Assembly: GCF_030915385.1 (NCBI RefSeq) | Contig: NZ_CP133268.1 | Span: 1,302,001-1,366,000, forward strand | Reading direction: 5' to 3' | DNA: 64,000 bases | From: Neobacillus sp. PS3-12 | Lineage (GTDB): Bacteria; Bacillota; Bacilli; Bacillales; Cytobacillaceae | In this document: piece after piece, positions 17,523 through 25,800 of the stretch | How the letters are laid out: every line of letters starts with the position of its first letter | How positions within the stretch are numbered: the stretch's first letter is position 1 | Translations under genes and position numbers: made by a program | Notes under the pieces: generated by a model | Databases searched by the model: none | Told to the model about the DNA's origin: nothing | Seen by the model: only the letters and a program-made list of their open reading frames with translations

Positions 17523-18636
17523 AATCAACGCAGTTAACTGAATATTGTCAGTATCGTTCATTATTTTTCGTCTTTCAATTAATTACCTTTATGGATTTTT
17601 CCCCCGCTGTTCTTACTGTAAAGATCACACCCAGAATACAATCAACAGTTTCCTCGTTAATAAGACTTCCATTTTCACAAAGGGGGTGGGGCATAAAACG
17701 AACTGAACATTAAATTATTGAACACCTACCACCCCCCAGAATTTTTTTAAAAAAATTTCACCCTTTATGGCAATCTTTTAGGAATTCCGAGAATAAACGA
17801 GATAAATTAAGATATATTGCGTTTTCAATAGGGTGAAATATGCCTTCATCTTTTTTTTACTTGTGTTTCATTTTTATTAAGGAAACAACAAAATGCGCTC
17901 CAAGACATTTAAAGATATGATATATACATACAAATCAGCTGAAGACACTAAAGATAACATTTAATGTCAATTTAAATTAAAACCGGGTCATGACCCCAAT
18001 TTAATGGGGGATTACAAATGAAAAATTTAAAGAGTTTTTAACGAAGTCAGCAACAGCAATATCCTTTTCCAGATATACAATCTCTTATTGATGATAATAT
18101 CCAAAGGAAAAAACAATAGCACTCACAGTTGGGAAATTCAAAAAAATTCCGAAAAACATGCTCTAAATCTGAATTCCCATTACCCAGCTATATTATTTAA
18201 AGAAGGTTTCAGTAATTTGATTAGTTCATAGGTTATCAGCTCGTTGATTTCAAGGATGACCCTTATAGTGATGACAAGCACTTTATAGGATAGAAAGATT
18301 ATGAGTTTTTATACCTTGTTCTTTGAAATGTAGATAAAGGAAATTCCAAAGCATATGCTAATAAAATTGCTCGTTGGACGGCGGATGATTGAAGTTGAAA
18401 ATATGAAAACAAAACTCACAAAATCGTAAGGCTTATGTTGGTTGAACCAGAAGCAATTAATATTGATATAGTTAAAAAATCCACGATTTATAGGTAGATT
18501 CTAGGTCGGGTAAATCTACAAGACCTATGCGAACCTAAATTAACCTATACTTCTTTAATTTAACTTCTGTTAAAACTTTAACTTAATTTTTGAACAATTA
18601 TAAATCTATTGCTACTAGAAATAGGAGGTAAAGTAA
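17523..18636. other. Degraded mobile-element DNA
   Basis: About 1.1 kb without an intact gene. Fragments of coding character appear on the plus strand: a 23-codon frame at 17892 (MRSKTFKDMIYTYKSAEDTK) behind AAGGAAACAACAAA, a truncated start at 18018 behind GGGGG, a 46-codon frame near 18090 (HSWEIQKNSEKHALNL), and 18250-18390 with several in-frame stops (DDPYSDDKHF; KAYANKIARWTADD). These look like the remains of one or more plasmid/phage-type genes. A GGGGGTGG/CCACCCCC pair lies at 17682-17736. Confidence 0.5.
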
Positions 18637-18909
18637 ATGCCTATTGCGGAAATAAGCGTTAATGTTAATAACACAGAAATAAGGCAATACATCAATCAGA
18701 AACTTGATGAATCCATAAAAGAAGCTTTTTTCACTTGGGATATTGAACAAATGTCGAAGCAAACGTGCATGAGCAAATCTTTTCTAGAAAATGAAATCCT
18801 AAGAGATCCAAGAATGAAATTACTTGAAAGGCGAAAGGAAAAGGGGAAAAGGTATTGGTTTTATGAAGAATCAAAACGTGTAATGAGAGAAATTATGGAT
18901 AAGTGGTGA
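18637..18909 (+). CDS. DUF771-like excisionase/phage protein
   Basis: A 90-residue protein with AGGAGG 8 bases before the ATG. The plan is an N-terminal strand ([20 protein letters not shown]), a helix with an aromatic block ([20 protein letters not shown]), the [11 protein letters not shown] segment, and a C-terminal Lys/Trp part ([19 protein letters not shown]). This matches the DUF771 family of short phage and integrative-element proteins usually found beside tyrosine integrases. It may be the excisionase-like partner of the integrase 180 bp downstream. Confidence 0.6.
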   Translation: MPIAEISVNVNNTEIRQYINQKLDESIKEAFFTWDIEQMSKQTCMSKSFLENEILRDPRMKLLERRKEKGKRYWFYEESKRVMREIMDKW

Positions 18910-19086
18910 CAATTATGACCTGGATAACCTATCCTCAATTCATGACAAATACTTTAAAAACTGCTAATGTAAGTTATGTGCAATGTTATTTATATTTTAC
19001 TAGTTGGTTTAAGAATTTAAGTAGGCATTGCTCTCATTTCAATTCCCCCAAGCGCGTCTGTCCACGCAGGGAAAGGGAAGATTAAA

Positions 19087-20235
19087 ATGGAACTGTACAA
19101 AACAAAAAAAGATAAAGACCTCTATTATTACTTAAATGCTAAAGGTGATAAAAGGTGGTGTTATCGTTATCGGTATTATGATGCACTTGGAAAACGCAAA
19201 GAAAAGTCACAGCAAGGCTTTACAAGTGAAAAAGAAGCATATAAGGCCCTACTAGAAATAAAAGCAAGCATCATAAATGGCGATGTGAAACAAGTTGAAA
19301 ATTCAAATTTAACCATATCTGAATGGTTAGACATTTGGTTCGAAACACATAAGAACGATTGGAAAATTACTTCCCAAATACAGCGCCAAAATGCTATTAA
19401 GTATCAAATGAAGCCTTTGCTTGGAAAATATAAATTAGCCGAACTAGATAAGACCACCTATAAACGTATGTATATTAATGAGCTCTTGAAAAAATATGAG
19501 CCTAGCACGGTCCGCTTATTCCACCGTTTGTTCAAAGTAGCTGTTAATGCAGCTGTGGATAGTGAAATTATCCCGCGAAATCGTTTTACAAAGATCACCA
19601 TTCAAGGTAGTGAAGAGTTGGATGATAATTTTTTTACTGCAGAGGAACTTAAAACATTTCTTGCTGTTGCCAAGCGATTAGAGAATATCACCAATTACAC
19701 TATCATCTTGCTTCTTGCTTATACAGGTTTAAGGAAAGGTGAGGCATTGGGATTAACATGGAGAAATGTGGATTTTGACAATAAAACTATAACTGTGGAA
19801 CGAACTAGAGATAAAAGAGGAGCCCGACCACCAAAAACGAAAAATAGCTACCGGACCATTTTAATTGATGACTCGCTCATTTACCAATTAAAAATATACC
19901 GTACATGGTGCAATCAAACAATGTTGTCATTTGGGAAGCATCTTTCAGATGATGATTTTGTGTTCATTTCGTACCAATCAAGCACACCGATGGGAGAAAA
20001 CACATTAAAATATTGTTTTGACCGAATAACTAAAAATGCCGATTTAAAACCTATTACTCCCCATGGTTTACGACACACTCATGCTACGATCTTAATTGGT
20101 CAACGTATCCCGGTGAAGGTGATTGCAGAAAGGTTAGGAAATACTCCCCAAATGATTTTGAACATTTACGGTCACTCCTTTAAATTGCTGGAGGAGGAAT
20201 CAGTAATCGCCTTTGAAAAGGCCTTACATTTTTAA
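19087..20235 (+). CDS. Tyrosine recombinase / phage-type integrase
   Basis: A 382-residue site-specific recombinase. N-terminal AP2-like arm-binding domain (about 1-60), SAM-like core-binding domain (about 70-165), and the catalytic domain from about 180. Visible catalytic residues: Arg in TGLRKGEALGL, His and Arg in HGLRHTH, and Tyr in NIYGHS. The position usually held by His/Trp (LGH) is Asn here (RLGNTPQ), a variant that I believe also occurs in other Bacillus integrases. AAGGGAAG lies just before the ATG. It marks the right end of the integrated island and presumably catalyses its integration; no second att copy could be identified. Confidence 0.9.
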   Translation: MELYKTKKDKDLYYYLNAKGDKRWCYRYRYYDALGKRKEKSQQGFTSEKEAYKALLEIKASIINGDVKQVENSNLTISEWLDIWFETHKNDWKITSQIQRQNAIKYQMKPLLGKYKLAELDKTTYKRMYINELLKKYEPSTVRLFHRLFKVAVNAAVDSEIIPRNRFTKITIQGSEELDDNFFTAEELKTFLAVAKRLENITNYTIILLLAYTGLRKGEALGLTWRNVDFDNKTITVERTRDKRGARPPKTKNSYRTILIDDSLIYQLKIYRTWCNQTMLSFGKHLSDDDFVFISYQSSTPMGENTLKYCFDRITKNADLKPITPHGLRHTHATILIGQRIPVKVIAERLGNTPQMILNIYGHSFKLLEEESVIAFEKALHF

Positions 20236-20357
20236 ATTGGGGGAAGTTTTGGGGGAGGTTTTCAAATTACCCATTTAAAACCCCATAAATACTAGGGTTT
20301 TTGCTACTATTGAGTTCTACTCTCGTTAATTGATTTGCTTATTAAACAATAATAACC

Positions 20358-20402
20358 AAAACCCTAGAAGCGTTGATATAGCGCAGTTTCTAGGGTTTTT
20401 TA
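20358..20402. terminator. Intrinsic terminator after the integrase
   Basis: AAAACCCTAGAA and TTCTAGGGTTTT pair across an 18-base loop, followed by TTTATTTTT. It can serve the integrase (plus) and also the convergent coat gene ending at 20424. A further CTAGGGTTTTT copy lies at 20291-20302. Confidence 0.75.
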
Positions 20403-20423
20403 TTTTTCCCTCTGCTTTGTACG

Positions 20424-21491
20424 TTAATTCGTGTATTTTCTACATCTGTTCGTGCATTTTTTACATTTTTTATGACAATGACAATGGCTACACTCACAAT
20501 ATTTTGGGTGGTGACAGTGGCACCAATCAAAAGGCATTTTATAAAAGTGATATTTACAATGTTCCCTACAATGATTGGAAATCGGACATTTTTTATCGTG
20601 CTTTGAACAGTAGCATTTACATGATTTACGCTTACAATCATGTTTTGAGCATTTTTGGCAGAGGCACTTATGTTCTTTATACTGTTTTATGTTCCGATGA
20701 TGACTTCGTGTACATTTAGAATGCTTACAGGGGTGCTTATCCTTATCATGATGGATTGAACAGCTGGAACTCGAGCGTTTATTACAAAAATCCCTAGAAT
20801 GACTGGAAATTGGACATTTGTTATAATGCTTTGAGCAGCAGCATCTGCATGATTTACGCTTACAATCATGTTTTGAACATTTTGGGCAGAAGCGCTTATG
20901 TTCTTTATGCTGTTTTATGCTCCGAGGATAACTTCTTATTGTCCGGTGATGACTTCTTATTGTCCGATGGTAACTTCTTATTGTCCGATGGTGACTTCTT
21001 ATTGTCCGATGGTGACTTCTTATTGTCCGATGATGACTTCGTTTAGTCCGATGATGACTTCGTGAACATTTAGAATGTTTACAGGAGTGTTTATGCTCAT
21101 CATGATGGCTTGATGAACTGGAACTCGAACGTTTATGTTCATGATGGCTTGATGAACTGGAACTCGAACGTTTATGTTCATGATGGCTTGATGAGCTGGA
21201 ACTCGAACGTTTATGTTCATGATGGCTTGATGAGCTGGAACTTGAACGTTTATGTTCATGATGGCTTGATGAGCTGGAACTCGAACGTTTATGTTCATGA
21301 TGGCTTGATGAGCTGGAACTCGAACGTTTATGTTCATCATGGTGTTTGCAACTGCTAGAACTGGAAAGTTTAAGTTCATCAAAATGGTTGGAGCAGCTGG
21401 ATGTCGAGAGTTTATCCTTATCATTAGGCTTTTTTATCACATCAGTATTTCTTAACTCACTAAGTTTTATCTTTTGAGGTTTTTTTATCAA
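20424..21491 (-). CDS. CotG-like Ser/His/Lys/Cys-rich repeat spore-surface protein
   Basis: A 355-residue low-complexity protein. TTG start with AAGGGTGAG 5 bases upstream. Modules: six 13-residue repeats HKRSSSSSSSHHE (about 45-130), then about seven 7-residue repeats HHRTIRS (about 150-200), and a C-terminal half rich in Cys/His/Lys (CPKCSKHDCKRKSCRCCCSK). Such composition and modular tandem repeats fit CotG/ExsB-type spore coat or exosporium proteins. In B. subtilis the Ser/Lys repeats of CotG are phosphorylated by CotH; phosphorylation here is inference. Cys/His richness suggests metal binding or disulfide crosslinking in the coat. It shares its upstream region with the SPOCS gene at 23418. 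Confidence 0.75.
   Translation of the reverse strand: MIKKPQKIKLSELRNTDVIKKPNDKDKLSTSSCSNHFDELKLSSSSSCKHHDEHKRSSSSSSSHHEHKRSSSSSSSHHEHKRSSSSSSSHHEHKRSSSSSSSHHEHKRSSSSSSSHHEHKRSSSSSSSHHDEHKHSCKHSKCSRSHHRTKRSHHRTIRSHHRTIRSHHRTIRSYHRTIRSHHRTIRSYPRSIKQHKEHKRFCPKCSKHDCKRKSCRCCCSKHYNKCPISSHSRDFCNKRSSSSCSIHHDKDKHPCKHSKCTRSHHRNIKQYKEHKCLCQKCSKHDCKRKSCKCYCSKHDKKCPISNHCREHCKYHFYKMPFDWCHCHHPKYCECSHCHCHKKCKKCTNRCRKYTN
20920..21063 (-). repeat. Tandem 21-bp repeat inside the coat gene
   Basis: About six units of 21 bp (starting near 20941, 20962, 20983, 21004, 21025, 21046), each encoding the heptapeptide HHRTIRS with slight variation. Coding repeat, not a CRISPR. Confidence 0.8.
21092..21340 (-). repeat. 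Tandem 39-bp repeat inside the coat gene
   Basis: Near-identical 39-bp units begin at 21131, 21170, 21209, 21248 and 21287 with a variant unit on each side. Each encodes HKRSSSSSSSHHE. Nearly no synonymous divergence, so recent expansion is likely and copy number may vary among strains. Confidence 0.85.
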
Positions 21492-21540
21492 ATTTACTCA
21501 CCCTTTTTTATTAAGATACATTTATTTATGAGATTATCCC

Positions 21541-21664
21541 ATTTTTAAAATATTCTTTATCCCAGTAAATGAATGGGACATCTGCTTATCTTTTTAAAAA
21601 TGGGTGTTGAGCGTCCACGCTTGTCCATAACAAAATAGAAGAACTCGGCATACAATATAGGGGA
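21541..21664 (-). promoter_or_regulatory. Upstream region of the CotG-like gene, homologous to that of the 23418 gene
   Basis: Read on the minus strand, this segment contains GGACAAGCGTGGACGCTCA, then ACCCATTTTTAAAAAGATAA, then CCCATTCATTTACTGGGATA and AAGAATATT. The plus-strand region 23262-23375 has the same order of blocks with few changes. The shared block immediately precedes each gene's leader, so it is probably the promoter. The sigma factor is not assignable with certainty; a sporulation type is inferred from the products. Confidence 0.55.
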
Positions 21665-21737
21665 ATGCTAACGTGAATTTCGGCCCACATCATGCCCAAT
21701 TTTCAACATAATTTGCACACAAAAAAAGAAGCGAGAA

Positions 21738-22085
21738 CCAGGGGGGATCCTTACTCCGCCGATCATCGGGATTTCTGAAACTGCGGAAGCAAACTTTCTA
21801 AATGAAAACACCCAGATGGGTGCCCGGCTAGATAAAGTTTTCTTCGAAAACCTTGTGAAATACAATGATCAGCCATACTATGAGTTGGTTGCTGCAAATA
21901 TATTTGAACTTGATTTTTCTCCAACAATGGCAAATTCGGAAGGGACATTTACCCAATTGACAGAAAAAGTTATTTTGGAACTTACGTTTAAAGTATTGCA
22001 AGTTCAACAAGTTGAGATTGTCGGTGCTATTAATTAAGTAGTCCCTGTTTTTACTGCGCTTACACCACGTCCTGATAGTATGTGA
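21738..22085 (+). pseudogene. 5'-truncated SPOCS/DUF3794-like coat protein gene
   Basis: The frame enters at PGGILTPPIIGISETAEANF and continues through ARLDKVFFENLVKYN and FELDFSPTMANSEGTF, matching the C-terminal 60% of the genes at 22328 and 23418. No N-terminal half or start exists. The frame is further ended by TAA at 22035-22037, and the usual C-terminal tail (VVPVFTALTP) continues in frame past it to TGA at 22083-22085. A remnant of a fifth paralogue. Confidence 0.85.
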
Positions 22086-22099
22086 GAACTAATCGATTA

Positions 22100-22129
22100 A
22101 AAAGAAGCTGATTCCCCGCTTCTTTTTTT
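22100..22129 (+). terminator. Intrinsic terminator of the truncated SPOCS copy
   Basis: AAGAAGC/GCTTCTT stem followed by TTTTTT. It closes the remnant transcript upstream of the next copy. Confidence 0.8.
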
Positions 22130-22230
22130 GTGTAACAATGTTAAGAATTCCGGCATGAGGTAGACCAAAAATTATTCATGTTCTCCCCATTGTGATGCAC
22201 AAAAAAACCCATTTTAAAAAAATAAAGCAA

Positions 22231-22258
22231 ACGTCTATTATACTTGTCCATACGTTTA
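22231..22258 (+). promoter_or_regulatory. Candidate sigma-K-type promoter of the 22328 gene
   Basis: AC (22231-22232), a 16-base spacer and CATACGTTTA (22249-22258) match the mother-cell sigma-K consensus AC-N16-CATANNNTA closely. Late sporulation expression fits a coat gene. Confidence 0.5.
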
Positions 22259-22327
22259 TGGGGACAAGGAATATGTTAATAGTGGAATGATTTCATTCCA
22301 AAAAAATAAAAGAAATGGGGTAATTTT

Positions 22328-23156
22328 TTGGACGCAAATAATAATATGTGTGGCCAAACACAAGGAGCAGGCCAGAATGGACCATGTCCGGTACCTGCTA
22401 CACAACAAATACCGTTAACAAACTTAGGTACAACACCTGTGACGGGATTGCCCGTTACTACTGTTAAGCTTCCGGTTGTTATCGCAGAACCAACTCTTCA
22501 AATCGTGGTGGAATCAAACCTTCCTCTTATGACTCCTGCAACAGAAATCAAAAGAGTGAAGAAACATGTATTCCTGAATGAGGTGAAACTGATTCCGTTT
22601 TCTTTTGCACGCTTTGGTGGTGGTACAGCAACACCAACAGACTACTTTGCGGCAACAAGAGCAAAAGTATTCGTAAGAGGGCATATCCGTAAAAACATCG
22701 AATATGCCAATGGTGCATGTTCCAGGACCGCTTATGGATCAAACTGTCGATGTGCCATTCAGCGGGTTTACAGAAATCACGTTTCCCGCACTTGTCCCAG
22801 GAGGCCCAGGGGGAATCATTACTCCGCCGATTATCGGGATTGCTGAAACTGCGGAAGCAAACTTCCTGAATGAGAAAACCCAAATGGATGCTCGTTTGGA
22901 CAAGGTTTTCTTCGAAAACTTGGTAAAATACAACGAACAGCCATACGGTGAGTTAGTCGCTGCGAACATGTTTGAGCTTGATTTTTCTCCGAGAATGGCA
23001 AATCCTGAAGGAACGTTTACTACGTTGACAGAAAAAATCGTTCTAGACCTTACGGTAAAAGTATTACAGGTTCAACAAGTTATGTTTGCTGCTGCTACCG
23101 CTCCTCTTCAAATTGTTCCTTTGCTTACTGCACTTACACCTCCTGCAACACCATAA
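22328..23156 (+). pseudogene. SPOCS/DUF3794-like spore coat protein gene, frameshifted
   Basis: Expected 275-residue protein from TTG 22328 behind ATGGGG. N-terminal Gln/Gly/Pro-rich piece (GQTQGAGQNGPCPVP), then the conserved core: PVVIAEPTLQIVVES, EIKRVKKHVFLNEVKLIPF, KVFVRGHIRKNIEY. At about 22720 one extra T in TGTTCC (compare TGTGCTGGT in the 23418 copy) shifts the frame; the second half (GPLMDQTVDVPFSGFT to LTPPATP) continues in another frame to 23156. The layout of alternating strands fits the SPOCS domain of spore outer-coat and exosporium proteins. The sequence is otherwise intact and may be a sequencing artefact. Confidence 0.75.
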
Positions 23157-23162
23157 GAGCAT

Positions 23163-23196
23163 AAAAAAGCAGCTGGCGAAGCCAGCTGCTTTTTTA
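23163..23196 (+). terminator. Intrinsic terminator of the 22328 gene
   Basis: AAAAAAGCAGCTGGC/GCCAGCTGCTTTTTT with a 3-base loop; very strong. Confidence 0.95.
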
Positions 23197-23254
23197 TCTT
23201 TGTACATAACGCTGTAAGAGCTTTGGCATGAGGTAGACCAAAAATATTCGTGTT

Positions 23255-23375
23255 CTCCCCCTATATTGAATTGTGGCTCTTCTATTTTGCTTGGACAAAT
23301 GTGGACGCTCAAAACCCATTTTTGAAAAAATAAGCAAATGACCCATTCGTATACTGTGATAAAGAATATTATAAC
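23255..23375 (+). promoter_or_regulatory. Upstream region of the 23418 gene, homologous to that of the CotG-like gene
   Basis: Contains CCCCTATATTGAATTGTGG, TCTATTTTGCTTGGACAAAT, GTGGACGCTC, ACCCATTTTTGAAAAAATAA, CCCATTCGTATACTGTGATA and AAGAATATT, in the same order as the minus-strand region 21541-21664. Just upstream (23225-23260) lies GGCATGAGGTAGACCAAAAA, which is also found before the 22328 gene (22152-22189). Shared regulation of the paralogues and the CotG-like gene is inferred. Confidence 0.55.
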
Positions 23376-23417
23376 AATGTGAAAAATTCATCAAAAAAAA
23401 GAAATGAGGTATTCTTT

Positions 23418-24209
23418 TTGAGCGAAAATAATATGGGGGGGCAAACACAACGGGCAAGTCAGAATGGACCTTGTCCAGTGTCTGCTACCGAACAAATACC
23501 CTTAACAAACTTAGGTACACCAGTAAACACAGGTGGATTACCTGCTGCTAGAATTAAGGTTCCGGTTGTCATCGCAGAACCAACCCTTCAAATCGTGGTG
23601 GAATCAACGATTCCTCTTGCGACTCCTGCAACAGAAATCAAAAGAGTGAAGAAACATGTATTCTTGAGTCAGGTAAAACTGGTTCCAGTTCAATTTGCAC
23701 GCATTGCTGGAACAGATTTTTTTACCGCAACAAGAGCGAAAGTATTCGTAGCCGGGCATATTCGCAAAAACATTGAATATGCCACTGGTGCATGTGCTGG
23801 TCCGCTTATGGATCAAATCGCTGATGTGCCATTCAGCGGGTTTACTGATATCTCAACTGGAGCAACTCCAGGGGGAATCCTTACTCCACCAATCATCGGT
23901 ATTTCTGAAACCGCAGAAGCAAACTTCCTAAATGAGAAAACCCAATTGGGTGCTCGTTTAGATAAAGTTTTCTTCGAAAACCTAGTAAAATACAATGAAC
24001 AGCCATACGGTGAGCTCATTGCAGCCAACATGTTTGAACTTGATTTTTCGCCAACAACGGCAAATCCTGAAGGAACGTTTACTACATTGACAGAAAAAAT
24101 TGTTCTGGACCTGACGTTTAAAGTATTGCAGGTTCAACAAATTCAAATTACTGGCGTTGCTCAAATCGTTCCTATCCTTACGGCAATTACACCGCCTCCT
24201 AGCCCGTAG
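23418..24209 (+). CDS. SPOCS/DUF3794-like spore coat protein
   Basis: Intact 263-residue member of the local family. TTG at 23418 matches the TTG of the 22328 copy and lies after ATGAGGT; the longer GTG frame from 23379 has no ribosome binding site. Order of conserved blocks: Gly/Gln-rich N-terminus (GQTQRASQNGPCPVS), PVVIAEPTLQIVVES, EIKRVKKHVFLSQVKL, KVFVAGHIRKNIEYATG, PLMDQIADVPFSGFT, TPPIIGISETAEANFLNEKT, RLDKVFFENLVKYNEQPYGE, FELDFSP, LTEKIVLDLTFKVLQVQQ and a hydrophobic TAITPPPSP tail. Expected to be assembled on the outer layers of the spore; direct function unknown. Confidence 0.75.
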   Translation: MSENNMGGQTQRASQNGPCPVSATEQIPLTNLGTPVNTGGLPAARIKVPVVIAEPTLQIVVESTIPLATPATEIKRVKKHVFLSQVKLVPVQFARIAGTDFFTATRAKVFVAGHIRKNIEYATGACAGPLMDQIADVPFSGFTDISTGATPGGILTPPIIGISETAEANFLNEKTQLGARLDKVFFENLVKYNEQPYGELIAANMFELDFSPTTANPEGTFTTLTEKIVLDLTFKVLQVQQIQITGVAQIVPILTAITPPPSP

Positions 24210-24264
24210 TCGTTTGATGGAATGGGTTGCTTCTTCTGAAGTGAAGAATATTGTAACAAAAAAC

Positions 24265-24297
24265 AAAGACCCGATCTTCTTCGATCGGGTCTTCTTA
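24265..24297. terminator. Intrinsic terminator of the 23418 gene
   Basis: AAGACCCGATC/GATCGGGTCTT stem with a 6-base loop, followed by CTTAATC. It lies between this gene and the convergent copy at 24505. Confidence 0.85.
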
Positions 24298-24504
24298 ATC
24301 ATTTATTTTTTTCCAATCAATTGCCCTCAAAAGATTGTGAGACAATTTGATGTTGTAAAGTTTATTTTTGGAGTTCATCGAAACAAATCCTTTCGGACTG
24401 TGCAAAACCGTATATCCCAAAGTCCCGAATACCACATATCCTCTTGGACGTATGTTTCAACAATTCCCATATTTTCATTAGGTTTCCTCCCTGCCGCCAA
24501 AAGG

Positions 24505-25269
24505 CTAAGGGGAAACAGGGGGTGTGAGACCAGTCAGGAAAGGGACAATGGCAGTCGCACCAGTAATGGCGACTTGCTGTACTTGCAATACTTTGAGTGT
24601 TAGATCCAAGACGATCTTTTCCGTCAGCTGAGTAAACGTTCCCTCGGGACTTGCCGTAACTGGAGAAAAATCAAGTTCAAATATGTTCGCAGCGACTAAT
24701 TCCCCATATGGCTGTTCGTTATATTTGACAAGATTTTGAAAGAAAAATTTATCCAATCGGGCGTCCATTTGGGTTAATTCATTTAGGAAATTAGCTTCGG
24801 CACTTTCGGAAATCCCGATAATCGGGAAATTAAGAAATTTCTTAATTTCGGTAAAACCGCTAAACGGAACATCGGCAATTTGGTCCATAAGTGGTCCATT
24901 GCATGCAGCACCGGCATATTCGATGTTTTTGCGAATATGACCGGACACAAATACTTTCGCCCTTGTTACTTTAAAATAGTCAGTTTTATCAATGCGCTTG
25001 AATGAAACAGGCACCAGTTTGATTTGTTCCAAGAATACATTTTTCTTCACTCTTTTGATTTCGGTCGCAGGAGTTGAAAGTTGGATGTTCGCCTCCACTG
25101 CAATCTGTAAGGTCGGCTCTACTAATACAACAGGCGTTTTAATTCGCATAACCAGAATACAAACCTTGATATCACGTGTCCCCTCAGAGACAAAAGGCTC
25201 CTCGGGGATAATAGACTTGTATTTCTGCAATGTTTTACGTTTTTGCTGATCGTATAATGAAAAATCCAA
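24505..25269 (-). CDS. SPOCS/DUF3794-like spore coat protein, inverted copy with different N-terminus
   Basis: A 254-residue family member in the opposite orientation. TTG at 25269 has GTGGGG about 7 bases upstream, the same arrangement as at 22328. The N-terminal ~45 residues (DFSLYDQQKRKTLQKYKSII) do not match the Gly/Gln-rich start of the sister copies; from TPVVLVEPTLQIAVEA on, the alignment is complete (EIKRVKKNVFLEQIKL, PLMDQIADVPFSGFT, MDARLDKFFFQNLVKYNEQP, FELDFSPVTASPEGTF). Presumably a spore-surface protein. The N-terminal change may alter targeting, or this end may be a fused relic. Confidence 0.7.
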   Translation of the reverse strand: MDFSLYDQQKRKTLQKYKSIIPEEPFVSEGTRDIKVCILVMRIKTPVVLVEPTLQIAVEANIQLSTPATEIKRVKKNVFLEQIKLVPVSFKRIDKTDYFKVTRAKVFVSGHIRKNIEYAGAACNGPLMDQIADVPFSGFTEIKKFLNFPIIGISESAEANFLNELTQMDARLDKFFFQNLVKYNEQPYGELVAANIFELDFSPVTASPEGTFTQLTEKIVLDLTLKVLQVQQVAITGATAIVPFLTGLTPPVSP

Positions 25270-25734
25270 AGGAATTACCCCACTTTTTAATATAGTCAAA
25301 AATAAGGTATTCCGCGTTTGTCACGATTGCTAACGATTCCGCGCTTTTGTCATAAAAAATGGGCATTTATACAAGGACATTTGCACATGCGCTTCATAAG
25401 CATTGTTCATATACTCAGGTATAACTTCAACACGTACAGAATTAGACTGCCTGTTATGAACACCATTTTTCCCCTTGTTTTTTTCTTTTAGGTGTTTATG
25501 TATACTAAACTAACCTCTAAAACCTGCGAAATGGACTTAATTTGGCCTTTTTGTCTGCCTAAAAAAAGATCTAACACCATAGCAAACATATACTTAATGA
25601 AACCATCTATTCTTAATGGTTATAATACATATAATTTTTGAATAAGTATGAAAATAAAACCTTTTTTATCAAAAATTTATACGTTACTTTTTGAAACTTA
25701 TGGGATACCTTCCGTCCCATAAAAGATATTTATC
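25270..25734. other. Intergenic stretch between divergent coat genes
   Basis: About 460 bp containing the upstream control region of the minus-strand SPOCS gene. No ORF with a ribosome binding site and no strong hairpin seen. Confidence 0.5.
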
Positions 25735-25760
25735 ACTCTTAGTTGATTACTCCATATAAT
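25735..25760 (+). promoter_or_regulatory. Candidate sigma-K-type promoter of the 25801 gene
   Basis: AC at 25735-25736, 16-base spacer, CATATAAT at 25753-25760, a close sigma-K consensus match. It overlaps the upstream ATG at 25759, which supports the later start at 25801. Confidence 0.5.
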
Positions 25761-25800
25761 GAAATTGCCTAAGAATTGGGGATGGGAGGACAATAAAAGA

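Noticed and set aside
18903..19085. 60-codon frame between the DUF771-like and integrase genes
   Set aside because: No ribosome binding site, overlaps the upstream gene, and composition is not protein-like.
20920..21340. Regular short repeats that might look like a CRISPR array
   Set aside because: The 21-bp and 39-bp units are contiguous, lack variable spacers and translate in one frame as Ser/His-rich protein repeats.
20330..21424. Several overlapping open frames on the other strand and in other frames of the coat gene
   Set aside because: Repeat-rich DNA keeps alternative frames open; none has a ribosome binding site or protein-like composition, unlike the minus-strand frame.
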